This document shows, in pieces, positions 24,805 to 35,188 of a stretch of DNA of 64,000 nt. The DNA is from Fibrobacter sp. (GTDB lineage Bacteria; Fibrobacterota; Chitinivibrionia; Chitinivibrionales; Chitinispirillaceae), in contig JAAYIG010000197.1 in NCBI GenBank assembly GCA_012523595.1, positions 27,064 to 91,063 on the forward strand, given 5' to 3'. Both the position numbers and the translations under genes were made by a program. Numbering within the stretch: position 1 is the first letter of the stretch; each line of letters starts with the position of its first letter. A model generated the notes under the pieces. The model was not told the origin of the DNA, made no database searches, and was given only the letters and a program-made list of their open reading frames with translations.

Positions 24805-27800
24805 TTATCTAACAATTATAAGCTTCCCTTTTATCAGCACTTTGCCTTTCATATTCGATATGGAGTAAAGATATAATCCTGAATTGACAAGTTCCCCAGC
24901 CTGATTGCGGGTATCCCAGAACCACTGCGGCTTGAAAAGTGAATTTCCAGGCTCCAGATGGATCCGCTCCCCTGCTTTGTGAGAATCAAAAACCGGATGA
25001 GCATTGATATTGTATATCTTTATTCTCAGATCTGTTGAAGATGGCCTGAGATTGTGAAGGTTCTTGAACCAGATTCCGCATGGACCGCTGTTTCTGCAGT
25101 GACGGGGGTCTTTACCGGGTTTGTAAGGGTTAGGATAAGTGTAAAAACCCATATTTGTCGAATAATACTGCCAGTCCCTTTTCGAAAATACAGACACAGT
25201 ATCAGCAGGCAGATTTACCGATCTGCCGTAACGATAATCGGATGCAAAACCGCTGAATGTACAATTAATCACGTCCCCACTGAAATAGCTGACTTTTGGC
25301 TGAATGGTCACAGAAAAACTGTCCCGCGAAAACTCTATCGAACTGAAACCCGACCTTTCACTGCTGTATAAGGTCGAGAAGATAAAGCTTCTGTTTGACG
25401 GTAAGGTATCGGAGTCGATGGTTCCTGGAAGAATTCGCTCAGAAAAACGAAGTGTCACGCGTGGAAAACTGTCCTTAACAACTGTCCCATCTTCCGGTGT
25501 GACATCAACAATCTCTATACCCTTTACCTTGTAACTCCATTTCACATCCTCAAGTGTGGAACTTGAATCAAAAAGCGTTGATGGAATACCGTCACCGTCA
25601 TTGTCAGCCGGAAACCCCATCAGATCCCTTGCACTTACCCCTCTGTATGTACACCACATGCTGTCATTATAAAAAAGTCTCTCCGCTATCCGGAAAGTCA
25701 CCCGGTTTGAACTAATGCCAATGCTGTCAAAGGAAAGAGGTGCACTACCGCTATACCTGGAGTGCACTCTCAGGAAACGATTGTTTTTATGGGAAGTATC
25801 AATTGAAGAAGCGTACACAGGTGATGAAAAAACCAGTGTAATCGAGGGTTTCAGCCCAAGCACACTGTCTGGCCGGGGAATTATTCCCAGAAGGCTGAAA
25901 CCGATGCTGTCAACTCTCATTCCCCTCTTCTGCTGACCGGTGCTGTCTCTTCGGAAATCATTGTTGATATCCAGGCGATTAGGCCCCTGAGAGGTGCGAG
26001 CCACATCGGTCAGATCAACAGTCATGACAACCTCAAGGGAATCTGTAGGGATAAAAAGCCCCTCAGGAGGGAAAAAACCGAACCGCGGGCTGGCTTTTTG
26101 GTATGATGGAGTAAGGTTGAGCCTGGTATTGTTCTGGCTCCATGTGTAATTGTATCCGATCGGATCATCTTTTCCTGTAAACTCTCTGTCAAGAACACTG
26201 CAAAGGTGAACTCCACTCCTTGTCAACGCTGTATCCATCGGCTCCGAAAAGGAAATCTGTATTGTCGCATGCGGGGGAAATCTGTACAAAAGACGCTTAC
26301 CCAGTGGTTTATAAGGAACATTGGCAATAAAATCAGGGTTTACAGAGATCACACGGGGAAGATCGTTGTACTCCAGAAATACTGGAATTGTATCGGAGGG
26401 ATGGCGGGGATCACTGGTAAAAAGTATCACGGTGTCGGATAGTATCCCGTCACCGAGCAGTCTCTCTACGGAGAAAATAAAACTGCAGGTCAGAGGCTGG
26501 TATGGCGGAAGAAGAAGCGGCTTGAAACCCGATGAGTTTTCTGAAGTAAATACGACATCCTGACTGTCCTGTGGAATAACTACCGAAAGCCACCTGGAAC
26601 TGTTACCCTTAAAAACGATTCCAGTGACATGCATTGTATCTGTACCGCTGTTAAGAAGAGGCAGATCAATGGTGTCTTTCTCCCCGGATCCCACTATCAG
26701 CGATGCTGCATTGGAGAGAGAGTCTATGGCTGAGAGATAGTGGGTAGTATCAATTGAAAACCAGGGATATCTGACTGAAAACCTTAGCGTATCGGATCTT
26801 CCGAATATATCGGAACAAATAACCGTTAAAAGTGAATCGCCTCTCTCAGGCCTGTACTGATGCGAAAAGCTGTTTCCGGTTAACCGTGAACTGTAAGTGG
26901 AATCTCTGTTGACAAAACGATAAGTAAGAGTATCCCAGAATGTGCAGTCCGTATCAGAAACCGTAGTCTGAATCGTTATGCCATTTCCCGGTACTGCCCT
27001 CAGCACTTCTCCATCACTGACACTCCTCCCCCCCACCTTCAAGCCAATAATACGGGGAGAATGGTTAATTCTGATTCTTGTTACGCATAAAATGCTGGTG
27101 TCCGGGTCTCTGGCAACAACCGAAACAGTAAATGAATCTACTATGGAAAGCGTATCACCGCGGATAACATATCTGCCCTGCTCCCCCATCCCGACAGAAT
27201 CTACCCTGAAGGATTTTTCTCTGCTTCCAAGTTCAATAAATCCCCTGACGAGCACCTGATCATTTGTATCACTTACAGAATAGAAAAACTCCAGAGAATC
27301 ATCCTCTTGAAGATCATACCTGCTTGGTTTCCCCAATTCTATCGTATCCCGCTTGCCCAGAGGAGATGTAAATACCATCGACGCATTTATACTCGGAACT
27401 GAATTACGGCCGAAAAGAGTCAGAGTTTTTGATACTGCTTTCCATCCCTGGTTGTCGACTGCATTAAGCGTACAGATAACGGCCGTATCTGATCTTTCCA
27501 GTGGAAGCAGTGTTAATACTGTATCAAAACCGGACTGCGACACAACAGACAGACTCTGTTTGACAGCAGGGAATGCAGTACTCAGGGTAAGTGTATCTTC
27601 ATTGTTGTAGTCAAATAGATTTACATACAACAATGCCGAATCACTCCTGGAGTGCATGTATACTGTATCACCGAAAGAAATCGTCGGATATCTTTTCTTC
27701 CCTGTTCTCAAAGAATCGATACCCTCAATTATGGGCTGTCCGTTCCAGGGAATTGTTACCGACTTTATCGAAGGAGTGGAAAGTGAATCAACACTGAACC

Positions 27801-29397
27801 CGGGGTTACGAACTATCTCCATTCTGTATTGAAAAAACCTGGCGTCGCCAGGAAGAAATGCCATCGCAGAACTGTCGTGCATGGAAATCCAGGAATTACT
27901 CCTGCACTCCGTCACAGTACGACCGATTCTTATAGAATCAAGCATCCTCCAATCTGTCAATGTGGAAACATCCACGATTCCAGGGTAGAATCGAATCGAA
28001 TCACCTGTGGAAACTGGAAGGGAATCAACCGGGGATGTCCAGAATCCCCTCTGGAAGCGCACCCCCCTGTACCCAAAAGTTGTTCCCTTCAGATAACCTT
28101 GAGCATGGGGACTGCTGCTCCAGGTCACTCCGAAATCTCCCCAACTGTTTATGACACAGTTAACTGCGGCTTTATAACGATCCACTGTGTCAACCGGCAC
28201 CTCCGAATTGGAATACACAAATGTCTCTGCTGCTCCCAGCACCCCCTCGGAAACAGGATACCTGAACCCCTCAATTGAGGCCACACCGTCGTTATTGAGA
28301 TCCCCCTTTACAGCTATTAATAAAAAATTCGAATTGGATGATGCGGCACAATACCGGGCTCCCGCTGTGTTGCTTATCTGATCGGGAATTAAATTGACAA
28401 CTCCATTGTCAATCTCAAGCTGATGCATCAGAATCCCGCTGCTGTTCCAGAACACAACCGCAAACTTCCCCTCTCCATAGGGTGCCACCCCTGCATCATC
28501 GTAAAATGAAAAACGGCTGTCACCTGCTTTTTCCGCAAAAGCACCCGAAGGGCCACCATCGAGATTCCTGCTGAAAAAGCGGTAATTAAGATACTTGTCA
28601 CTGCTCGGCTTTCCCCTTGTCCATATTACCAGAACATTGCCATACCCATCATAGGAAACAGAGCTGTTAAGAAGATACATCCCATCACTTCCGGTTTCCG
28701 AGGTCACCTCGACACTACCCGCTACCTTAAGCGTGTTCCCGGAAGAATAGATTTTTCTGAGCATTACCTTATTGGCATCGACACTGTTCACAACCAGGAA
28801 AGTATCTTCCTCCATGTGACATTGGGATGGAAAAAGCCATCCGCTGTTAATCACCGAATCAACAGCAAGACTGCAAACCCCGTTATGAAGCATCAGTGAA
28901 CGTTTGGTGATATTTTCTCTATTTACAAAAGATATCAGTGTACCACTCTCCCCCTTGTCTGCGTGCAGATAGCAGTCCAGCGGTGCTTTTATTTCACAGA
29001 ATTTCCTGGGAGCAAGAGCCGTGGCGCTTGTGGTGTTAAGCTTTACTTCTGTACAGAAAACATATCTGTCAAGTGAGTCTATATAGAAAAAGTAGAAGGT
29101 ATCAGAAGCCCCGGCAGTTATATCTGTGTAGTTTAATACTTTTGCCCCGGCTGGGACAGAATCACCGAAGAGCTTTATTGTCTCCCTGTATTTAACAGCC
29201 AGGCCGATTCCACTGTCCGTGATGGTTATATTGGAATCATTGACTCCATCATTACTGACAATAAAATCAGAACGCACATAATTTCCGCAGTAGGCGGAAA
29301 ATGCTATCAGCAGAACAGCAGCCGCAATTGCCGATAAAGCAGGCTCAGCCTTTCTGCGATTGCACTTTTCTGATAAACCCCTGCTGCGATACATCAT
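24805..29397 (-). CDS. Giant secreted protein with Ig-like repeats and type IX-like sorting end
   Basis: A 1530-residue surface or secreted protein. The N-terminal signal is preceded by a long basic stretch (hydrophobic core about 22-36, then CG), perhaps a lipoprotein signal. Residues about 40-500 are beta-rich and look propeller-like. The middle has cadherin/Ig-like strands with repeated S-D-T-x-x-V. The last third has three SbsA/Big_5-like Ig domains (for example ATIQISFSEPMDTALT, SITLVFSSPVYASSI, RVTLRFSERILPGTI). The C-terminus, YPNPYKPG... to VNSGLYLYSI...KGKLIIVR, resembles FlgD-Ig/Por-type sorting domains. The start overlaps the end of fliJ by 53 bases, so it is read from the flagellar operon or its own internal promoter. 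Confidence 0.8.
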   Translation of the reverse strand: MMYRSRGLSEKCNRRKAEPALSAIAAAVLLIAFSAYCGNYVRSDFIVSNDGVNDSNITITDSGIGLAVKYRETIKLFGDSVPAGAKVLNYTDITAGASDTFYFFYIDSLDRYVFCTEVKLNTTSATALAPRKFCEIKAPLDCYLHADKGESGTLISFVNRENITKRSLMLHNGVCSLAVDSVINSGWLFPSQCHMEEDTFLVVNSVDANKVMLRKIYSSGNTLKVAGSVEVTSETGSDGMYLLNSSVSYDGYGNVLVIWTRGKPSSDKYLNYRFFSRNLDGGPSGAFAEKAGDSRFSFYDDAGVAPYGEGKFAVVFWNSSGILMHQLEIDNGVVNLIPDQISNTAGARYCAASSNSNFLLIAVKGDLNNDGVASIEGFRYPVSEGVLGAAETFVYSNSEVPVDTVDRYKAAVNCVINSWGDFGVTWSSSPHAQGYLKGTTFGYRGVRFQRGFWTSPVDSLPVSTGDSIRFYPGIVDVSTLTDWRMLDSIRIGRTVTECRSNSWISMHDSSAMAFLPGDARFFQYRMEIVRNPGFSVDSLSTPSIKSVTIPWNGQPIIEGIDSLRTGKKRYPTISFGDTVYMHSRSDSALLYVNLFDYNNEDTLTLSTAFPAVKQSLSVVSQSGFDTVLTLLPLERSDTAVICTLNAVDNQGWKAVSKTLTLFGRNSVPSINASMVFTSPLGKRDTIELGKPSRYDLQEDDSLEFFYSVSDTNDQVLVRGFIELGSREKSFRVDSVGMGEQGRYVIRGDTLSIVDSFTVSVVARDPDTSILCVTRIRINHSPRIIGLKVGGRSVSDGEVLRAVPGNGITIQTTVSDTDCTFWDTLTYRFVNRDSTYSSRLTGNSFSHQYRPERGDSLLTVICSDIFGRSDTLRFSVRYPWFSIDTTHYLSAIDSLSNAASLIVGSGEKDTIDLPLLNSGTDTMHVTGIVFKGNSSRWLSVVIPQDSQDVVFTSENSSGFKPLLLPPYQPLTCSFIFSVERLLGDGILSDTVILFTSDPRHPSDTIPVFLEYNDLPRVISVNPDFIANVPYKPLGKRLLYRFPPHATIQISFSEPMDTALTRSGVHLCSVLDREFTGKDDPIGYNYTWSQNNTRLNLTPSYQKASPRFGFFPPEGLFIPTDSLEVVMTVDLTDVARTSQGPNRLDINNDFRRDSTGQQKRGMRVDSIGFSLLGIIPRPDSVLGLKPSITLVFSSPVYASSIDTSHKNNRFLRVHSRYSGSAPLSFDSIGISSNRVTFRIAERLFYNDSMWCTYRGVSARDLMGFPADNDGDGIPSTLFDSSSTLEDVKWSYKVKGIEIVDVTPEDGTVVKDSFPRVTLRFSERILPGTIDSDTLPSNRSFIFSTLYSSERSGFSSIEFSRDSFSVTIQPKVSYFSGDVINCTFSGFASDYRYGRSVNLPADTVSVFSKRDWQYYSTNMGFYTYPNPYKPGKDPRHCRNSGPCGIWFKNLHNLRPSSTDLRIKIYNINAHPVFDSHKAGERIHLEPGNSLFKPQWFWDTRNQAGELVNSGLYLYSISNMKGKVLIKGKLIIVR

Positions 29398-29803
29398 CTA
29401 CAAAACTCTGTTCCTCGGTACGATATTCCTTTTTCCATTCCGCAAGCCTGCGTTCCTTCACCAGCTCTATGGCCCGGCGGTCCCTGGTTGCTGTAACCAG
29501 CGTCTTGCGGACTCTGGCCATCTCCCCCCTTATTTCATCCACCTTTTTTCCAGCCTGAAGCAAGTCTTCTTTCAGCTTGAAACGATAGGAGACAGAATGA
29601 CGCAGCATCATTATACTCTCATTTGATACACGCCTTTCCCTCTCGGAATTCTGAAGTTCCTTCAACTGGTCATGGATACTGTTCACTTTCCTCTGAGCCT
29701 CAATATACTGACGGTTTTTCTCAGCGAGGCGCAGCTTTATCTCATCCTCCTTACGTTTACGGATATCAAGAAGAGTGTCAAGACGGAACCTGAATTTTTT
29801 CAT
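29345..29803 (-). CDS. fliJ: Flagellar protein FliJ
   Basis: FliJ, 152 residues, an almost entirely coiled-coil soluble component that couples the FliI ATPase to the FlhA export gate. The start FRFRLDTLLDIRKRKEDE is typical. The gene start overlaps the fliI stop codon by one base and the end overlaps the giant protein gene. Assignment rests on coiled-coil nature, size and position. Confidence 0.85.
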   Translation of the reverse strand: MKKFRFRLDTLLDIRKRKEDEIKLRLAEKNRQYIEAQRKVNSIHDQLKELQNSERERRVSNESIMMLRHSVSYRFKLKEDLLQAGKKVDEIRGEMARVRKTLVTATRDRRAIELVKERRLAEWKKEYRTEEQSFVDDVSQQGFIRKVQSQKG

Positions 29804-31131
29804 CAGCTTATCCCCACAGCTCTGACCAGTTCAATAAGATTCCTGTTGCTCTCCTCAAATTCAGACTTCTCATTTCGATCCTGGCGTAAAAATTCATTGA
29901 GAGGACCGTTCAATTTAATGGCCTTATCAACTCTTTCACTGCTTCCGGCAGCATAAGCTCCAATCTGAATCAGATCCTCATTTTCCCTGTAAGCAGCCAT
30001 GTAGTCCTTTACCATAGTACTTATTTTGGACTGTGCTCCGCTTATCACATCCGGCATGCACCTGGAAATGCTCTCCAGAACATCGATTGCAGGGAAATGA
30101 TTTTTGTGAGCCAGTTTACGCGAAAGAACAATGTGACCATCAAGAATACTTCGCGCAGCATCGGCTATGGGCTCATCCATGTCGTCTCCTTCCACCAGCA
30201 CTGTAAAAAGACCGGTAATGGAGCCCTTTTCAGATGTCCCCGCACGCTCCAGGAACTGAGGAAGCATGGAGAAAACAGATGGAGTATAGCCCTTTGTTGC
30301 AGGTGGCTCTCCAATAGCAAGCCCAATCTCCCGCTGTGCCATCGCAAGCCGGGTCACAGAATCTACCAGTAAAAGAACATCTTTACCAAGATCCCGGAAA
30401 TACTCCGCTATTGAGGCCGCAATCATGGCGCCCTTTATCCTGATCAGCGCAGGCTGATCCGATGTAGCCGTGACCACTACCGAACGGGCAAGCCCTTCCT
30501 CACCAAGATCCCTCTCCAGAAACTCCCGCACCTCTCTTCCCCGCTCACCTATCAGGGCGATAACATTTACATCTGCCCTGCAGTTTCTGGCCATCATCCC
30601 AAGAAGCACGCTTTTTCCCACACCGCTTCCTGCAAAGATCCCCATCCGCTGGCCTTTGCCGATCGTAATAAGAGAATCTATGGCCCTGATACCCGTATGG
30701 AATGGCTGGGAGATTCTCTTTCGCTGAAGTGGATTGGGAATAGAGGAGAAGATCGAACGATAACACTCAGCCTTTATCGCTCCTTTTCCATCAAGAGGAT
30801 TTCCAAGCCCATCGAGCACCCTTCCCAGCAATTGACGCCCCGCCCCCACCATCAGAGGACGCTTGGTTCCCTCAACTGTCAATCCAGCATGAATTCCCTC
30901 GATAGGCCCCAGGGGCATCAGAAGTGTACGGTCCCGGCGAAAACCAACCACCTCTGCCCGGCCCACCTCTTCCCCGTTCTTCTCGATAAGACACAGATCT
31001 CCCACCGATGCAGCAGGACCGGTCGACTCTATAAGAAGACCGATCACCTCTGCAATCTTTCCATGCACCCTGATCGGTTCCGCATTGGTAACGGCATTTA
31101 AATAAGGCTGGATTCTTAACTGAAGATTCAT
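29803..31131 (-). CDS. fliI: Flagellar export ATPase FliI
   Basis: F1-beta-like hexameric ATPase of the flagellar type III export apparatus, 442 residues. Walker A is GIFAGSGVGKSVLLG near residue 160, Walker B is VLLLVDSVTRLAMAQREIGLA, and GEPPATKGYTPSVF is the family's catalytic-loop block. It energises export of rod, hook and filament proteins with FliH and FliJ, both encoded on either side. Confidence 0.96.
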   Translation of the reverse strand: MNLQLRIQPYLNAVTNAEPIRVHGKIAEVIGLLIESTGPAASVGDLCLIEKNGEEVGRAEVVGFRRDRTLLMPLGPIEGIHAGLTVEGTKRPLMVGAGRQLLGRVLDGLGNPLDGKGAIKAECYRSIFSSIPNPLQRKRISQPFHTGIRAIDSLITIGKGQRMGIFAGSGVGKSVLLGMMARNCRADVNVIALIGERGREVREFLERDLGEEGLARSVVVTATSDQPALIRIKGAMIAASIAEYFRDLGKDVLLLVDSVTRLAMAQREIGLAIGEPPATKGYTPSVFSMLPQFLERAGTSEKGSITGLFTVLVEGDDMDEPIADAARSILDGHIVLSRKLAHKNHFPAIDVLESISRCMPDVISGAQSKISTMVKDYMAAYRENEDLIQIGAYAAGSSERVDKAIKLNGPLNEFLRQDRNEKSEFEESNRNLIELVRAVGIS

Positions 31132-31184
31132 TTCTGTGCGTCGTTTACCGGAGAGAATAATTAATTATACCTGAAAAAGCACTA

Positions 31185-32063
31185 TCAGGAATTATCAGCC
31201 AAATCAACAGTCCGGGGATCCCTCAGTGAAGAGTTGATATTCTCCCAGACACTCTCAACCAATCCGGAAATCTCCTCAAACTGCACTCCCAGACGGGCAT
31301 CGACTACACCGGAATTGGACTCTATGATGCATCCACCTCTTGACACCCGCTCATCACTCTCCACACTCACGTTTTTAAGGCTCTCCGCAACAGGAACCCA
31401 GAAATCCTTCCTGCCGGAAACTGTCTCGAAATCATCGGGTGAAACCCTCACAACAAGCCGCTCACGATCACCAATATATGTCAGAGCCTTTTTAAGCACC
31501 GACAGAATGATATTCTGATTTACAGTCACTTCAGTGGAAATTACCTTCCTCACCATCTCACAGCAGAGACGGAGAAGTAAGTGCTCTGAACCTGAAAAAA
31601 CAGTCCTCCTCGATTCATCAAACTGACGTATAATTGACTCGATTTTCTGCTGCAGTTGATCGATCTTCTTCTCGTAAACCTCAGTTGTCTCCTCACGTCC
31701 CCTGGCGAGTCCCTCCTCAAGCCCCTCAGTACGCCCCTTTACAAAAGCGGCCTGCACCGCCTGACGGGCTGACTCCTTCTGCTTTTCGAGCCTCCCCTCC
31801 AGATCAATCACCTTTTTCTCAAGCTCAAGAATCCTCTGCTCATCCTCACTAAGCACCCTTGACTTTCGCTCCGGAGTATCAAACTCCTCCGCAGCAGGAG
31901 AATAAACAGAAAAATTCCTCTCCTGTTCCGTATTTTTACGCAGTATTTTGCGTAACCCCACAGTGGCAGGATCCTTTGATTTGAGGATATTATCGATAAA
32001 AGAGGATACCTCCTCCCGGGAAAGAGATCCTGTGTTCATGTGAGAATTTCCCATATCAGACAA
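31185..32063 (-). CDS. fliH: Flagellar assembly protein FliH
   Basis: FliH, 292 residues, the stator-like regulator of FliI. The N-terminal 120 residues are charged and disordered to coiled coil, with a long helix (LEKKVIDLEGRLEKQKE, EGLARGREETTEVYEK). The C-terminal HrpE/YscL/FliH domain has LRLCCEMVRKVISTEV and SRGGCIIESNSGVVDARLG, a conserved block. The gene overlaps fliG by eight bases. It is longer than enterobacterial FliH (about 235) because of its N-terminal extension. Confidence 0.92.
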   Translation of the reverse strand: MSDMGNSHMNTGSLSREEVSSFIDNILKSKDPATVGLRKILRKNTEQERNFSVYSPAAEEFDTPERKSRVLSEDEQRILELEKKVIDLEGRLEKQKESARQAVQAAFVKGRTEGLEEGLARGREETTEVYEKKIDQLQQKIESIIRQFDESRRTVFSGSEHLLLRLCCEMVRKVISTEVTVNQNIILSVLKKALTYIGDRERLVVRVSPDDFETVSGRKDFWVPVAESLKNVSVESDERVSRGGCIIESNSGVVDARLGVQFEEISGLVESVWENINSSLRDPRTVDLADNS

Positions 32064-33153
32064 CTATATCTTCCTCTCCACCACGACCACTGATAATAAT
32101 CTCGCCCTCTTCCTCCAGACGACGCACAATGTCCACAATTCTCTGCTGGACCTCCTCCACATCCTTCAGACGGATGGGTCCCATGTACTCCATATCCTCC
32201 TTGATCATCTCCGCTGCCCGGGAAGACATATTGCGGAAGAATTTCTCCTGAAGCTCCTCCGATGCACCTTTCAGAGCCATTGACAAATCCTTGGTATCGA
32301 TCTCCTTGAGCACTCTCTGCATCGAACGGTCGTCCAGAAGAAGAACATCCTCGAACACAAACATGAGATTCTTGATCTCGGTTGCCAGTTCAGGATTTTC
32401 TCTCTCCAGATTACCAAGGATATTCTTCTCTGCTCCCCTGTCAACATTATTGAGCACCTCGGCAACCGCCTTGACACCACCGATCTCGGATACATCTCCA
32501 CCGAAGAGCGATTTTATCTGACTCACAAGCACCTCTTCCACATGATCAAGAGTCTCAGGAGAGATGCTCTCCATGGTAGCAATTCGGGTTGCTACATCCA
32601 CCTGGAGCTCCTGGGGAAGCGCAGAGATTATAGGAGCGGCATTCTTGGGCTCCATGTGCGCAAGGAGCAGAGCAATTGTCTGAGGATGCTCTTTCTGAAT
32701 GAAATTGACAATCTGCTTGGGATCGATATTCTCCAGAAGGTTGAATCCTGTGGTTCTGATTGTCTGCTGAACTTTCTCCAGAATCTCCTTTGCCTTGCGG
32801 GGACCAAGCGCAGACTCAAGAATCTCCCGCGCATAATCTATACCCCCCTGGGTAATATACTGGTGTGCCAAAGCGATATTATGAAACTCTTCAAGCACAA
32901 GTTCCCTGGCTTCAGGTGAAATATTATCCAGACGTGCAATCTCAGTTGACAATCGTTCGACTTCGGCTTCCTCGAGATTCTTGAAAATCTGAGATGATGC
33001 CGAAGAACCGAGAGCAACCATTACTATTGCGGCTTTGGTAGGTCCGGGGATGGAATCTATATCCACAGAGTTTGAAGAATTGGGATCGTATTTTTCCCGG
33101 TAAAAACCGGTCTTGTCCGCCCCACCACCACCTTCATTTTTTACAGCAGGCAT
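32056..33153 (-). CDS. fliG: Flagellar motor switch protein FliG
   Basis: FliG, 365 residues, the rotor torque ring protein at the cytoplasmic face. The middle domain carries the FIQKEHPQTIALLLAHM block (EHPQ motif). The C-terminal torque helix carries RVLKEIDTKDLSMALKG and FFRNMSSRAAEMIKEDM, with the charged residues that face the stator. An acidic/glycine N-terminal tail of about 30 residues is longer than usual. It lies between fliF and fliH, the standard order. Confidence 0.97.
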   Translation of the reverse strand: MPAVKNEGGGGADKTGFYREKYDPNSSNSVDIDSIPGPTKAAIVMVALGSSASSQIFKNLEEAEVERLSTEIARLDNISPEARELVLEEFHNIALAHQYITQGGIDYAREILESALGPRKAKEILEKVQQTIRTTGFNLLENIDPKQIVNFIQKEHPQTIALLLAHMEPKNAAPIISALPQELQVDVATRIATMESISPETLDHVEEVLVSQIKSLFGGDVSEIGGVKAVAEVLNNVDRGAEKNILGNLERENPELATEIKNLMFVFEDVLLLDDRSMQRVLKEIDTKDLSMALKGASEELQEKFFRNMSSRAAEMIKEDMEYMGPIRLKDVEEVQQRIVDIVRRLEEEGEIIISGRGGEEDIVV

Positions 33154-33259
33154 AAGTCTTATCCCGGAAATCGGTTTCTAAAAGGATTGCACGGTCACCC
33201 TGAAACAGGTGACCGCATTTCTGAGCAAATTATATAACTCCTTGTGGCGTCTTTCAAGC

Positions 33260-34804
33260 TCAGCGTTTCTTTTTCTTGTTTGGATTCACCGGCTCTGAAA
33301 GCCATTGACGAATTATAGCGGCGATATTCACAGGTTCCTCGCGGGTAAGCATTTCCACCCGCTCCAGAATCTCAGAACTGCGGCGCATGTCTTCAGGAAG
33401 CTCCTGCGTCACAGGTTCCTCTACCCCAAACTTCTCCAGTGCCGGAACAGGCGGGTTCATTGCATCAGCAATGGTCCGGGCCAGATACCTGAGAAATATC
33501 AGGAACAAAATAGCGATGAAGAATATCAAACTGTATTTGGCAATTGCAGTATAAAGCTCCCATTTCTCCCTGGAACGCATCTCCTGCTGCTCTTTTCTGA
33601 GGAACTCATTGTCAAACTGCACATTTGAAACTGTAATCTGATCCCCGCGGGTCAGATCGTACCCAACCGCATTTTTCACCAGATCCTCTATGTTCTGAAG
33701 CTCCTCTGCGCTGCGGGGCTTAAAAACACTCTTCTGTTCCTTATCAACATCATACCTGCCGTCAACAGCAACAGAAATTGTAAGCCGCTTGACATTTCCA
33801 ACTTCCTGTACCAGGCGCTGCACGGTTTTGTCAATCTCGTAATTGATAAGCGACCGCTCCTTCTGGTTGTCACCATCAGGAGCATTTTTCTTAGACTCCT
33901 CAATTCGCTCTTCTGAGCGGATAACACGGCTCTCCGGATCGTACTTCTCAAGCGTCTGTTCAACCCTGTCAAAATCAAGATCACAGGCAACCTTTACATA
34001 AGCTTTCGACGGACCAAGGACATTGGTCAGTATCTGATTAGCCTTGCCCTCAATATAACGCTCCACATTCTGCTGAAGCTCCATATTTCTGGAGCCGGCC
34101 AGAGCCTCTGTGTCCTCTCCGAACGGATTGGAAAGAAGCTTCCCCCCGTAGTCAATTACAGATATATTCTCAGGTTTAAGACCATCAACACTCGATGAGA
34201 TAAGATGGGTTATTCCCCTGATCTGACCCTTGCCAAGCTCCCTGCCGTGCGCACACTTGACAACTACAGATGCCTTGGCGTCCTTCTGCTGATCAAGGAA
34301 AATTGTGGGTTCTGGAATTACGATGTGCACCCGGGCACTCTTTACTTCGTCAAGACCCTCTATCGTCCTCTGTATCTCCCCCTCCAGCGCTCTTCTGGCA
34401 TTAAGCTTCTGAACATAATCGGTCATGCCGAAATTAGCTTTGTCAAAAAGCTCATATCCAAGGCCCCGTTTCCTGGGCAGTCCCTCCCTGGCAAGCGCCA
34501 TTCTTATTTCGTACAACTGTTTGACATCTACGGTAATGGTGCGGCCGTTGTTTTCAAGCTTGTACTTGTAGTTACCCTTCTGAAGCTGTTCGGTAATCGA
34601 TGCCGCCTCTTCCAGATCAAGATCAGAGTACAGTACCTTGAACCCAGACTCGTGTCTTGAGCCACTCGATGACCACACAAGGAGCCCGGCCATGCCAAGC
34701 ACCATAAAAGCTATCAGAGATGTGGTTACTATTTTTTGCTGTAAAGATAACCTGCGCCAGATCGCAGACAACTGCATTATGAGCTGTTTGAAAAACTCAG
34801 GCAT
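33260..34804 (-). CDS. fliF: Flagellar MS-ring protein FliF
   Basis: FliF, 514 residues, the inner-membrane MS ring on which the flagellum assembles. Two membrane segments: about 25-47 (IVTTSLIAFMVLGMAGLLVW) and about 420-440 (KYSLIFFIAILFLIFL). Between them are the ring-building YscJ/FliF domains (FKVLYSDLDLEEAASITEQL, RRALEGEIQRTIEGLDEVKSARVHI). The short cytoplasmic tail binds FliG, encoded next. Confidence 0.97.
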   Translation of the reverse strand: MPEFFKQLIMQLSAIWRRLSLQQKIVTTSLIAFMVLGMAGLLVWSSSGSRHESGFKVLYSDLDLEEAASITEQLQKGNYKYKLENNGRTITVDVKQLYEIRMALAREGLPRKRGLGYELFDKANFGMTDYVQKLNARRALEGEIQRTIEGLDEVKSARVHIVIPEPTIFLDQQKDAKASVVVKCAHGRELGKGQIRGITHLISSSVDGLKPENISVIDYGGKLLSNPFGEDTEALAGSRNMELQQNVERYIEGKANQILTNVLGPSKAYVKVACDLDFDRVEQTLEKYDPESRVIRSEERIEESKKNAPDGDNQKERSLINYEIDKTVQRLVQEVGNVKRLTISVAVDGRYDVDKEQKSVFKPRSAEELQNIEDLVKNAVGYDLTRGDQITVSNVQFDNEFLRKEQQEMRSREKWELYTAIAKYSLIFFIAILFLIFLRYLARTIADAMNPPVPALEKFGVEEPVTQELPEDMRRSSEILERVEMLTREEPVNIAAIIRQWLSEPVNPNKKKKR

Positions 34805-34852
34805 GTTCTCCCCTTGTGCTCTTTATCAAGGCGGCTTCCCCTCCGCCTCTCC

Positions 34853-35152
34853 TTACAATCTGATCCTCATTATTTCCTGGTAAGCGTCCATGACCTTGTT
34901 CCTGATCTCCATCATCATGTTAAAAGCCACATTCGCTTCCTCAACACTGCTCATCACCTGATGAACATCTGTAATCTCTCCAGCAGCCATCTTCTGTATC
35001 GACTGGTCCGCCTTCTTCTGCATCGCATTGACATCACTGAGAAAATTCTGAAACGTCTCCTTAAAAGACGCACCGCTTTTCTGCTTTGCACCCGGAGCCT
35101 TTTCAATGGAACCACCCGACTGAATCGGGCCAATGGAATTGATCTGGTTCAT
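34853..35152 (-). CDS. fliE: Flagellar hook-basal body protein FliE
   Basis: FliE, 99 residues, the first exported rod component linking the MS ring to the rod. The helical C-terminal half has the family block (SVEEANVAFNMMMEIRNKVMDAYQEIMRIRL). There is no signal peptide, as expected for type III export. It lies between orf77 and fliF. Confidence 0.95.
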   Translation of the reverse strand: MNQINSIGPIQSGGSIEKAPGAKQKSGASFKETFQNFLSDVNAMQKKADQSIQKMAAGEITDVHQVMSSVEEANVAFNMMMEIRNKVMDAYQEIMRIRL

Positions 35153-35188
35153 TTATGTCTCCTGTTATACAGGTATAGTCTACATCTA

